A DNA stretch of 64,000 nucleotides from Bin87 sp965220055 (GTDB taxonomy: Bacteria; Chloroflexota; Dehalococcoidia; Lucifugimonadales; UBA3495), in the NCBI GenBank assembly GCA_965220055.1, contig CBDCPE010000002.1, positions 331,567-395,566 on the forward strand, in the 5' to 3' direction. Each line of letters starts with the position of its first letter. Within the stretch, counting starts at the first letter, position 1. Of this stretch, positions 44,767 through 53,063 are shown one piece after another. A program made the translations under genes and the position numbers. A model generated the notes under the pieces. That model was given only the letters and a program-made list of their open reading frames with translations, did not search any database and was not told the DNA's origin.

Positions 44767-45564
44767 TGTTCACACTAGCGCGGTGCATCGAGAATGAGTG
44801 CGAATGAGATGAACCCGAGGAAGAGCACGTCGCGCCTCTCAAAGCGGGGGAAGATGCGGCGAAATCCCTTCAATCGGCGGAACAGCCGCTCGATCTCATT
44901 CCGCCTCTCATACATCTCACGGTCATACTCCCAGGGGTGTACACGGGTGCTCAGGGGAGGAACCGCCGGCATGAACCCCAAGGCGCCCAGTTGGCGGGTC
45001 TCATTGCCCTGGTAGGCGCGGTCCATCAACAGGAACGATCCCGGGCATTGCGGGCCAAGACGGATCAGCAGCTTATGCCCCTCCGGCGCGTCGTGGGCCT
45101 GGCCGGGGGAGAGCGAGAGCGTTATGGCGGTTCGAGCATCCGCGGCAACCATACGAATCTTGGCGGTCCAGCCGCCCCGGGACTTGCCGATGGACTGAGG
45201 TCCGTTTTTAGCGCACCCGTGCCGTCGGGTTGGACCTTGACGATGGTGCTGTCCATCGACATCGCTTCCAGTTTGATGCGCACGATCTGTTCCCGCTGGA
45301 GGTGCTCAAACACCCGGTCGAGCACCCCATTCTTCGACCAGCGGTTCATCCGTGTGCAGACGGTATGCCAGTTGCCGAAGCGGGGCGGCAACGCTTGCCA
45401 CTTGCAGCCCTGCTCGGCGACGTACAGGATCGCGTTGAGGACTTGCAAGTTCGACAGATTGACGTTGCCGCGCTGAGCGGGTGGGACCGGCGCAATGCGT
45501 TCGTACTGAGCTTCTGTAATCTCCGTGCGGGGACGATAGCATTTCAGCGCCGCTAGTGTGAACA
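44767..45564 (-). mobile_element. IS5-family element of a different subgroup (about 798 bp)
   Basis: Inverted ends tgttcacactagcg (44767-44780) and its near complement (cgctagtgtgaaca, 45551-45564). It is inserted into the hypothetical gene at 45565-46086, whose 3' part is missing on the other side, so an adjacent deletion probably followed. Confidence 0.8.
44775..45544 (-). CDS. IS5-type transposase in two frames (possible -1 frameshift)
   Basis: Frame 1 (from about 45544 to 45122) has VLNAILYVAEQGCKWQALPP, RFGNWHTVCTRMNRW and AMSMDSTIVKVQPDG (first Asp). At a CTAAAAACG run the sense passes to frame 2: NGPQSIGKSRGGWTAKIRMV, SFLLMDRAYQGNETRQ (second Asp) and RRNEIERLFRRLKGFRRIFP (Glu), ending at 44775. 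The A5 run could be a programmed slip, since both halves look intact. The exact start is uncertain; there is no ATG at the expected place. Confidence 0.75.
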
Positions 45565-46086
45565 GGCCCTGGTTGGCGGTAGATCAGGAGCGGAAGAAGG
45601 GGCCTGTTCTCTGTGCCCGCGGGAGGCTTCATTGGCGCCAGCACTTTGGCCATTGGCTGGTCTATCAGCGTGTTCGTTTCCGAGTTCCACTGGCCGTCCC
45701 AGTTTTCCTGCTCGTGGTCGCTCAGCTCTTCCTGAGACGCATTGAGCATTATTCTCTTGTGCCCGGTGGAGTGAGCCGACACGCTTTTGATCTCGGTCTG
45801 GAAGAGGACCTTTCGGCTGTCGGCCAGGTCGGCTTCGATCCAGCGGTCCAGCCACGGGCCCTTCTTCCGTCCCGTGATGACCGGCTCGGTTCGTATGGCG
45901 ACGTGTTTGGCTCCGTTGCGTAGCAGGCGATGTTGCAGGGCGGCGGCGGCCAGGTCTTCGAATATCATGGCCACTACCCCAGCGGAGCGCCTTGCGGACC
46001 AATCCGGTTTTTCATCGAAAAACGACCGGGCCTCGTTGATGTCGATCAGTGTTGATGTCGATCAGTAGCGATGTTTCGGTTGTCAT
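45565..46086 (-). pseudogene. Nuclease-like hypothetical gene, broken by duplication and IS5
   Basis: ATG 46086 has AGGAG eight bases upstream. The frame reads MTTETSLLIDIN, then a 16-bp tandem duplication (46035-46066) throws it out. Ignoring one unit gives NEARSFFDEKPDWSARRSAG and VVAMIFEDLAAAALQHRLLR. Further on, WLDRWIEADLADSRKVLFQT followed by EIKSVSAHS resembles the Asp and E-x-K of PD-(D/E)XK nucleases. The gene is cut at 45564 by the IS5-type element. Family not named. Confidence 0.6.
46035..46066. repeat. 16-bp tandem duplication
   Basis: gttgatgtcgatcagt occurs twice in perfect tandem (46035-46050, 46051-46066) near the start of a minus-strand gene and breaks its frame. Confidence 0.92.
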
Positions 46087-47039
46087 GATGGGCTCCTGTT
46101 CCGACCGGCGTCAGGCCGGGCTGACCGCTCGCCCGCAAGGTAGTTGGGGATCTCGAAATGAGCGACTGGCGGCTCACGGCAGCGGTTCGTGGTTTACGAC
46201 ATTAACCGCTCCGTCGTGCGGTGGTCACGACAACTGACGTCCGAACGCGAAATCCGGCGCTCTTTTATCGCGCGTAGCGATGTCCGCTCGCATCTTCCCG
46301 GGCGGCGTGCTTTCCCGAGCTGAGCACTCCGGTTGTTTGCGGTCCGGCTCCGTGCTGTAGTCCGCTCCCGGTAGCGCACTCCCTGGGCATCTCACGCAGT
46401 ACGGTCCGCAAGTACGCTCGCTCCCTGACCCAGCCGACCAAGCGTCCACACAACCGGGTCCGGAGGCCATCACCGCAGCAACCTGCCAATCGCTCCGACC
46501 GACACTCTCCCTTACCTTTTGGACTGACCGGATCGCTGGACAACGACGCCATTGACATCCCGGCCAATGCGCACAAACTCTTCACAAAATGTTCACGACA
46601 TGCCGGCTTATGTTCACATCGATTTCATACTCGGGTCGTACAATGCGACCCACGCCAAGTTTCGCGTCGGGCATCCGCTCTCAGGGTGTTCTCAACCATA
46701 ACTCAGGGGACAGCTCCCAATAAGCCAATACAGGTCAAATCCATAGCGCCTGAACGGCCCCCGTAACCGACGTCACAACCGCGTCGCTGTTATTATCGGT
46801 CAACGCCGCCGGCCAATTCCACCTGCGCAGCCGTCGCTGGCCACGGGCCTGCCCGCTCCGCAGGCGGCCGTGCCCAAAACGACCGTGGGACCGTCACATT
46901 GCGGCGCTCCCGGAAGTCCACATTTGGACCACAATCGGCTCTTCGCGTTTCGGTACGGGCTGGCGTCGGCGTCGTAGTAGTTGGGGTTATGGATGTTGGC
47001 GCAGCGGGCGGGGGCGGGAGTGACCGGAGCGCGTCCCGG
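46087..47039. other. Long region without a recognisable gene
   Basis: About 950 bp. Reverse open frames around 46194-46585 are Arg/Gly-rich without motifs or ribosome binding sites. It may be decayed DNA between the IS-damaged gene and the hypothetical at 47040. No repeat or RNA structure stood out. Confidence 0.45.
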
Positions 47040-47555
47040 CTATCGGTCATAGCTGAACATCGGAGCCGACGCGGCGGCGGCGAAGCCCGGGTCGATGAAG
47101 TAGCTCTGCAGCGGGCTGTTGGCCTTCACCGGCCGGGGCAGCAGGCCCCGCTCCCGCTGGAACCGCCGCAGGCGGTGGCCCATTCGCATCAGCAGGGGCC
47201 GGACCTGTTCCGGTGTCAGCCCGGTGCGCTGGCGTAGCGCGTTGCGGTGGATGCCCGCCGCGCCCGCCCGCCAGGCGTGGCCGACCACCTCCCGCGCCGC
47301 GGGGTCGAGTTGGGCCAGGTAGGCGGCGGCCAGCATCTCCGTCCAGCCGCCGGAGGGGAGTTCTGAAGTCGGAGGCGTGGGTTCCGGAGCGGAACTCTCC
47401 GGCGAGACCCGCTCCGGCGAGACCCGCTCCGGAGAAGCCGCCGGAACCGCTCCGGCCCCAGGTGGCAGGACGCCGGGGACGTCGCCGCTGATGCGGCGCA
47501 GGGCCTTGACCACCGCGTCGGCGCCGCCCTCCAGCTCGATGCTGATCTTCACCAT
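47040..47555 (-). CDS. Conserved hypothetical protein, paralogue of the gene at 1952-2494
   Basis: 171 residues from ATG 47555 (GGAG nine bases upstream). MVKISIELEGGADAVVKALR, a repetitive linker containing a 15-bp in-frame tandem duplication (ERVSPERVSPES), then WRAGAAGIHRNALRQRTGLT, LMRMGHRLRRFQRERG and ANSPLQSYFIDPGFA. The domain order is the same as in the paralogue; only the linker differs in length. Function unknown; the middle helices could bind DNA. Confidence 0.68.
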   Translation of the reverse strand: MVKISIELEGGADAVVKALRRISGDVPGVLPPGAGAVPAASPERVSPERVSPESSAPEPTPPTSELPSGGWTEMLAAAYLAQLDPAAREVVGHAWRAGAAGIHRNALRQRTGLTPEQVRPLLMRMGHRLRRFQRERGLLPRPVKANSPLQSYFIDPGFAAAASAPMFSYDR

Positions 47556-47977
47556 GGGGTCTGCTCCGTCGCGGCTCGGCAACTGGGGCGAGCCGGTGGC
47601 CGGATCCGCCGCGCGAACCGCTCGCAGGGTCGCCGCTGCGGATGGCGGCAGCGGGGAGATCGCCTGATGGCCGCCGCAGACGACGCTGGCGCCCATTGTA
47701 ATGCCGCCGGCAGCGCAGCAAAGCTGCCCGCGCCCAAAGCGTGGCACGACGACTGCCCGCGGCCACCTGCTCAGCGCCAGGAGGACTGGCGGCCCACGGT
47801 GGCGCTTCTCGAGGTGATTAGATCAGCAACCGGCATTTTCACGGACATTCGTCCACTCTGGGAGCTGGGTGAAGTGACAAATAGCAGTTTGTGGTTGGTC
47901 GGTCAATATGCTCCCGGTGGGAGCTCTACGATTCGGTCAGTGGCTAACGGTCCGGCGAAAAGCAACTGTCTTGGATG
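47556..47977. other. Intergenic, nothing recognised
   Basis: About 420 bp upstream of the hypothetical gene. The reverse frame extends into it but without a supported start. No RNA or repeat noticed. Confidence 0.4.
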
Positions 47978-48190
47978 TCAAGACGTTGCGCTGGTCGTGT
48001 CCCAGCGCTCGCCGGTTCTCATCATGCCGTTGAGAATGGTCAGCAGCTTGCGCATGCACGCGGTCAGGACCAACTTCTGGGGCTTACCGGTCGCCGGCAG
48101 ACGTTGGTAAACATCTCGGATCACTGGGTTCTGGCGAGAGGCCACCAATGCTCCCCTGTATCGCGGGCGGCACGGACTCGGGACCTCCCG
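47978..48190 (-). pseudogene. IS110-family transposase, C-terminal remnant
   Basis: The reverse strand reads ALVASRQNPVIRDVYQRLPA, TGKPQKLVLTACMRKLLTIL and NGMMRTGERW before a TGA at 47978-47980. This matches the end of the transposase_20 domain of IS110/IS116/IS902 enzymes. Nothing upstream belongs to it. Confidence 0.75.
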
Positions 48191-48699
48191 CCCCAGACGG
48201 TGCGCTTGCCTGCGGGAACCGGGGCCGCCGATGTCGCGCCGTCGGGGCGGGGAGGGTGTCGAGACCGAGCGGAAGCGGTGTCATATGGGATGACGCTCCA
48301 GGGGATAAATATGGGCAATCGCTGTCAATGCATCAAATGCATCAAATGCATCGAATGTATGGGTTACACACAGGTCTCCGGACATTGTGATTTTAAGGAG
48401 TTGAATTAGGCGGGGCGAAAGCCGCTTACGCCCCGCCTTGCGCCCGCCTTTACGTATTGGTGTTCGCCGCGCGATAATCACCATTCTCGAACGCGCTTCT
48501 ATACGTAATGGATGTTGGGCGAACCACAGCGAGTATCGAAACGGTTCAACCGGGGAGTTATGGCAGCCGGACATGACCTTGAGGTCGCGCTTGGCGTTAG
48601 CCCGACCGTTAGTATTACAGTCGCGCTTAACCGGCAAAACTAATCGACGACAGGTCGGCAATTATGCTCAACGCGGGACACCTCATACGCTTGGAATCT
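48191..48699. other. Intergenic with a 9-bp tandem repeat
   Basis: About 500 bp. Contains the four-unit repeat at 48325-48360. The rest shows no convincing gene. A tagtattacag near 48610 vaguely resembles the nurA miniature-element end. Confidence 0.4.
48325..48360. repeat. Four tandem 9-bp units
   Basis: tcaatgcat, caaatgcat, caaatgcat, cgaatgtat. The two central units are identical and the outer ones differ by one or two bases. Confidence 0.85.
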
Positions 48700-49902
48700 T
48701 CAGGTTCCCCAAGATAAGATCCAGGTGAGGGCCGACCTTTTGGCGATAATCCAATCACCCTCCGGCACGGATTCTGGAGTACTAAGAAGCGCGCGGACGT
48801 GAAGGTTGTGGACTGGGGGATGCCCCAGCCGGTCCCACCGGTCGAGCAGGTCAACGAGCGGGCCGTGAGCCGTGTCGTTGCCGTAAGCCACCACCCTTTC
48901 TGGTTCGGAAGCGGATATCACGGCGGCGCTCATGCTGTCCAGGTCGATCAACGCATAACCGAATCCCCGGAAGAGGCTGCTCTCGGATGCCGAATACACG
49001 ATGAAGACCCTGGGGTCAGTGGTGAGGGACGTGAAGAGGCCGGAGAAGATATCCTGGGTATGGAATTGGCCCTCGAGGAAGCGTTCAGCATACCGTAGGC
49101 TGGCGTCCTGGCTGAACAGGCGCCTCAGTCCCTGGCGGAAAGCCGGATCGTCCTGATCCAATCCGATGGTCATTTGCAGATGTTCGTCGGGGGGATCGCC
49201 CACCGGGGAAAACCCCTCGGTTGGTTGCCCCGTCCCTCGCAGCGGTATGAACAGACAGGGCGTTACGGACAACCCCCGGAGCTCACCATCGCGCTTTTCC
49301 AGGGCCACGCTCAGGCAAAAACCCCTGAACCACAACGGGACCACAATCACCCCACCCTCCTTGAGCTGGTCGACCCAATGGGGCGAGACGTCGTAGGCCC
49401 CCACGGTAACCGAGATACCGTCATAAGGCTGGCCTTCAGGAAAACCCTCGTATCCATCACCGCATATCACCTTGACGTGGTCGTAGCCGGTCCTGGACAG
49501 GTTCTCGGCAGCCTCATCGACGATGTCCTGGTCGATGTCGATAGTGACAACACTGCCTTTTTCGCCGGCGACGTGGGCCAGGATGGCCGCGTTATAGCCG
49601 GTGCCCGCGCCTATTTCCAGCACCCGTGAGCCGGGCTCCACACCTAACTGCTCCATCATGAGGGCCATCATCTTGGGCTGGCTGGAGGAACTGATTGGCA
49701 CTCCGTCCTCCCAGCGGATAAAGATCGGCTCATCGGAATAGGCGGTGGCGATATTGACCCTTGGGAGGAACAGGTGCCGAGGGACGTCTTCGAACGCCTG
49801 CTGCACGTGCTGGCTGGTGATGGCGCCCTGCCTGACCAGTTCTTCGACCAGCCGGTTTCGCAGTTCCCGAGCTTCGTCCCATGGTCCTGTTTCGGTTGAC
49901 AT
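48700..49902 (-). CDS. Protein-L-isoaspartate O-methyltransferase-like protein
   Basis: 400 residues from ATG 49902 (GGAGGAG eight bases upstream). The first 215 residues follow the PCMT fold: VEELVRQGAITSQHVQQAFE, VPRHLFLP, SSSSQPKMMALMMEQLGVEP and the SAM-binding VLEIGAGTGYNAAIL. The motif I and post-I acidic residues are present (TIDIDQDIV). PCMT repairs isoaspartyl residues with S-adenosylmethionine. The product is nearly twice the usual 210 residues; the C-terminal half is an extension seen in long PCMT-like proteins of unknown purpose. Confidence 0.85.
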   Translation of the reverse strand: MSTETGPWDEARELRNRLVEELVRQGAITSQHVQQAFEDVPRHLFLPRVNIATAYSDEPIFIRWEDGVPISSSSQPKMMALMMEQLGVEPGSRVLEIGAGTGYNAAILAHVAGEKGSVVTIDIDQDIVDEAAENLSRTGYDHVKVICGDGYEGFPEGQPYDGISVTVGAYDVSPHWVDQLKEGGVIVVPLWFRGFCLSVALEKRDGELRGLSVTPCLFIPLRGTGQPTEGFSPVGDPPDEHLQMTIGLDQDDPAFRQGLRRLFSQDASLRYAERFLEGQFHTQDIFSGLFTSLTTDPRVFIVYSASESSLFRGFGYALIDLDSMSAAVISASEPERVVAYGNDTAHGPLVDLLDRWDRLGHPPVHNLHVRALLSTPESVPEGDWIIAKRSALTWILSWGT

Positions 49903-50039
49903 TCTGCACTCCTCCAACGGCTGTATGGCATTGAAAACATTGACCTTGGGGAAGGCCGGGCACACCAATGCGACTCTGCCCGCCTTTCCCCCGCCCCGCT
50001 ATCGCGTGCCGACTTATCAGATAGCCAATCCGTCCGCCG

Positions 50040-50145
50040 GACCACGCTGGCTCCATGTGTTGGAGTCGTTATTTGACCTCATCCCATGCGCGGAGGTTAT
50101 CGGCCGCAATCGCCAGCGCGAAATTGGAGAATGGTCCCGTCGGTG
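50040..50145 (-). pseudogene. Fragment of a DUF2071-type gene
   Basis: The reverse reading FSNFALAIAADNLRAWDEVK, then a stop, matches LAIAADNSCTWDEVEYRW of the intact DUF2071 gene at 60250. The DNA is also similar over about 60 bp. It is joined at about 50148 to a gggtcagtctgggaat motif like the IS21-type end at 61036. Confidence 0.55.
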
Positions 50146-50146
50146 C

Positions 50147-50674
50147 TCACACGCCCGGGTCAGTCTGGGAATGGTGCCGATTGCCTGTGCTACTGCGCAC
50201 CAGGTGGCGACCCGTAGCGATGAAAACGATAATGAGCAGCGGGTTGAAGACCTTCGTCAGCACGCCCAGCATGTCCGGTCCCAAGGGAGGGGCGGCGAAG
50301 TGGAAGAAGTAGACAACCCAATGCACTGCGTATGCCACGGTCAGTGCCAAAGATGCGTAAAAAGTTAGATCGGTCTCCCAACGCCTTCGTGTAGTGGCCC
50401 TGTCGAGCGCCTCCCTATCTCGGCGACGTTTACGCGTGAGATTGACGAACACGGCCGTAACCAAAGTTCCAGCCGTGAGAAAGAGGGTAAACAACGCGAG
50501 GCCGGCACAGTAGGAGGCGAAGCCGTTTCCCGGACAGGCCAGGAAGGTCAGACCCTGGAGCGGGGGCACGTTGGGGCGGAAAAACAGAATGATGCCCCAA
50601 TCAATCAACACCAGGACAGCCATCACGAGGAAGAACACTCCCAGCCTTCGCGACACGCCGGTTCTTTGCAACAC
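50147..50674 (-). CDS. Hypothetical four-helix membrane protein
   Basis: 175 residues from a TTG at 50674, supported by AGGAG eight bases upstream. Hydrophobic segments at LGVFFLVMAVLVLIDWGIIL, FASYCAGLALFTLFLTAGTL, FYASLALTVAYAVHWVVYFF and LLIIVFIATG are joined by a very basic cytoplasmic loop (NLTRKRRRDREALDRATTRR). No family recognised. The 3' end runs close to the IS21-type end and the DUF2071 fragment. Confidence 0.65.
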   Translation of the reverse strand: MLQRTGVSRRLGVFFLVMAVLVLIDWGIILFFRPNVPPLQGLTFLACPGNGFASYCAGLALFTLFLTAGTLVTAVFVNLTRKRRRDREALDRATTRRRWETDLTFYASLALTVAYAVHWVVYFFHFAAPPLGPDMLGVLTKVFNPLLIIVFIATGRHLVRSSTGNRHHSQTDPGV

Positions 50675-50756
50675 CCGCTCTCCTGCGCCAATTCGTTTGC
50701 TGCGGTTCCCCCGGTGCGCTATCGACGTTGACGGCTTGGCATTGCGCGGGCCGTCC

Positions 50757-51120
50757 GCGCAAGCAGGGTATAGCCACCACTCTGTTCAAAAATCAGCGTC
50801 TTGGGACCTCCCTTCGCGAATGCCCTGGCCCATTGGCCAATCGTATGGGCATTCCGTTCCAACGCCTGGGCCACCGCCGCTACCGTCCAACCCTGCGTCA
50901 GCAACCACACCGCGTGCCATCGCTCCCGGTTCCGTGGCGTAGGCGCTCGGTACATCCGCGGTCTTGCCTCAGCTAGTCCACGCCCCACCGCTCCAGTAGC
51001 GCTCCCATCTCCTCCATGCCCAACAGCAACCCTCCCCAGTTTTCCCGATCCTCTCCAGCCATCTCGATCGCCCCTATCCTACGCCAGCCCTATACGGGTT
51101 TCACCTTGGCTTTGGTTTAG
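50757..51120 (-). mobile_element. IS630-type element (second subfamily), 5' fragment
   Basis: The right end tttcaccttggctttggttt (51099-51118) is the same terminal repeat as at 42108-42127. Inside, reverse frames read MAGEDRENWGGLLLGMEEMG and, after a frame change, RERWHAVWLLTQGWTVAAVA and QALERNAHTIGQWARAFAKG, the helix-turn-helix half of an IS630 transposase. Homology stops at about 50757 after LIFEQSGG. The catalytic half is missing. Confidence 0.72.
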
Positions 51121-51755
51121 TCGGAGTCGTGGGCTTTCCTGACAACGGGCTGCTGGGCGCCCCGCACCAGGACTTCGGTCACGACGAAATTGCCAATCTT
51201 TACCGGTATGCCCCGGGCATCGTCGGCGAAAACAAGCGTGCTCTTTCCGTCCGAGAGCTTCCAGCCGGAGGCAGGTTCCGTGCAGTCGTCGTCGAAGCAG
51301 ACCTTGGTGGTGGTAGCCACCTTCTCAGCTGGCTTCCCAAGAATGCTTTCGAGGAACGAAATGGGAACTGGCCTCATGCCACCCCGCGGTATCCTGACCA
51401 CCCCTTTCGGAACCGTCTCGGTCATGGTCTCACCAGTTATTGCGTCGTATTCCGTATTGACGCGCCCGTCCAACTTCTGATAGCTGCCGACAGCGTTGAA
51501 AGTCCCCACGCTAACCACTATATCGTCGGCCTCGATCACCTCCTCAATCCACGAGGTCCGCGAATTGTAGGTCAATTGACGAACCTCGCCGATAGACCTA
51601 CTGCTTACCGCGGCCTCGACGTTGTACCTCATAATCAGTGGCGGCCAGTCGTTGGGTTCCGCCCGAGCCTGGTTTGCCCAGGCAAGGATCCCGATTGTCG
51701 CCCCACCGGCAACCAGGATGATCGCCAACACGGCCCACCGGTTGAATGTCCCCAT
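51117..51755 (-). CDS. Exported or membrane-anchored hypothetical protein
   Basis: About 212 residues if it starts at ATG 51755 (MGTFNRWAVLAIILVAGGAT). The frame is open to 51890 but with poorer coding character. One N-terminal hydrophobic helix suggests a signal anchor; the remainder is a soluble beta-rich domain (NVEAAVSSRSIGEVRQLTYN, KVCFDDDCTEPASGWKLSDG). The TAA stop coincides with the IS630-type terminal TAAACC, so the end of the protein may be set by the IS insertion. Unrecognised family. Confidence 0.6.
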   Translation of the reverse strand: MGTFNRWAVLAIILVAGGATIGILAWANQARAEPNDWPPLIMRYNVEAAVSSRSIGEVRQLTYNSRTSWIEEVIEADDIVVSVGTFNAVGSYQKLDGRVNTEYDAITGETMTETVPKGVVRIPRGGMRPVPISFLESILGKPAEKVATTTKVCFDDDCTEPASGWKLSDGKSTLVFADDARGIPVKIGNFVVTEVLVRGAQQPVVRKAHDSD

Positions 51756-51914
51756 CAATGCTTGCAACAGCTTTCGCTCCTTCGGCTCCGATGCGCGTAT
51801 CACCCCATGTAATGCCGGTGGGAGAACCGGCAAGCTCCCAGTCGGAATCACGCACCGGTTGCGTCCCTGGTACTTCAGCGCACCATGCACCTTTTGCCCC
51901 TCTGGACACGCGTT

Positions 51915-52105
51915 TTAGCGCTTGGCGCAGGACCTCCACAGCGCAGCATTCCGCCTTGAGATGAAGTGCGGGCTGTCAAACGACGACCTGGCGCGGTTGA
52001 GGGACCAAAGTGAGTGAGCCAGCATCTGCCCCAAGGGTGTCTCATGGACGAAGATCCCGCCAGTGTCAAGGATACGGGCAATTTCCTGAAGAACCGCGTC
52101 AGTGT
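51915..52105 (-). pseudogene. Remnant resembling the end of a SAM-dependent methyltransferase
   Basis: The reverse frame reads VLQEIARILDTGGIFVHETP then LGQMLAHSLWSLNRARSSFD and SPHFISRRNAALWRS before a TAA. 'VL-E-aRiL-GG' followed by a strand is the usual post-motif III region of class I methyltransferases. There is no N-terminal SAM-binding part. Confidence 0.4.
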
Positions 52106-52152
52106 CCGCCGGCCATCCTGCCGTTGTGGGCCCGGCCCTGCAACGTGTGACT

Positions 52153-52689
52153 TTAGTGAGTCGGTCGCTCGATGACCTCTACCGTCGCGGCACCGCGAGG
52201 TATGCCTATGCCCTCAAGGAACGTGTAAACGCCTTCCACATCCCACTCGCTCACCACTCCGATGTAGAGTTCATTTGCGCCTTCCTGCAGGTCAATCATT
52301 ATCACCCCTTCCTGGTCCCATATCCCCTCTGACTTCATCAGGGCATACCAGTCAGAAAGCTGGGTGATGGTGTAATTGCCCTTGATGATGTTCAGCCTCA
52401 AGCCCGGCTTAACGTCGAACCATTCTTCAACCTTCTCCCGCGCCTTTTCCTGTGTGGCGGGGTCGGTTTCGTTCTCGGTGAGGTAAATGTTGAGCACGCT
52501 CTGGTTGTCGGACAGGAAAACGCCGCCGAATTCGGGAACCTCGTTCGATACTTCCTTCAACCGTTCGTTGGGGTCCTTGTAGGTTGACGGGTCAAAGTCC
52601 GTCGAAGGCCGTTGTGACCACGCGAACCCTGCCACGCCCGCCGCCAGGACGAGAAACCCAATTATCACGATGACACGCTTCGATACCAT
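52153..52689 (-). CDS. Exported hypothetical protein
   Basis: 178 residues from ATG 52689. N-terminal signal anchor (RVIVIIGFLVLAAGVAGFAW). The soluble part is acidic with NERLKEVSNEVPEFGGVFLS, NIYLTENETDPATQEKAREK and LYIGVVSEWDVEGVYTFLEG, suggestive of a small alpha/beta periplasmic or surface domain. No family named. Confidence 0.65.
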   Translation of the reverse strand: MVSKRVIVIIGFLVLAAGVAGFAWSQRPSTDFDPSTYKDPNERLKEVSNEVPEFGGVFLSDNQSVLNIYLTENETDPATQEKAREKVEEWFDVKPGLRLNIIKGNYTITQLSDWYALMKSEGIWDQEGVIMIDLQEGANELYIGVVSEWDVEGVYTFLEGIGIPRGAATVEVIERPTH

Positions 52690-53057
52690 AACTCAACTCT
52701 TCCGCGCCGCCCTGCGGGTTTTTGGCGGCGAGCCTGCCTACCCACTGGGTTATGCTCAACACCAAACCTTGCCGTGCCGCCGTACGCACCGGGCCAATGG
52801 CGCCTCCATTTCACCACAAGCCCACGCGCGTTTCACCTTGGCTCCAGTTCAGTGTGCTAGGCTTTCGCTCGCACGGACTGCCGGCGCAACAACCGGTGAG
52901 AGCGGCGCCGGCTGTGAGGAAACACAAACCGGCGGACTGTCTCAGGTACCGTGGCATCCTCATCTCATTGGTCGGCGTGCGTCACCCTGGCGTCGACGGC
53001 TGCCGCATCATCGAACGATGATGGCGCCGCTCGCCGTAACGCCGGTTGGGATAAAGG
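52690..53057. other. Intergenic with a solo IS630-type end
   Basis: tttcaccttggctccagttc at 52827-52846 is a diverged copy of the terminal repeat seen at 42108 and 51099. Nothing else recognised in about 370 bp. Confidence 0.45.
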
Positions 53058-53063
53058 TTGCGG

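Noticed and set aside
46194..46585. Arg-rich reverse frames that looked like a possible reverse-transcriptase or intron region
   Set aside because: No RT motifs, and no group II intron domain V pattern found.
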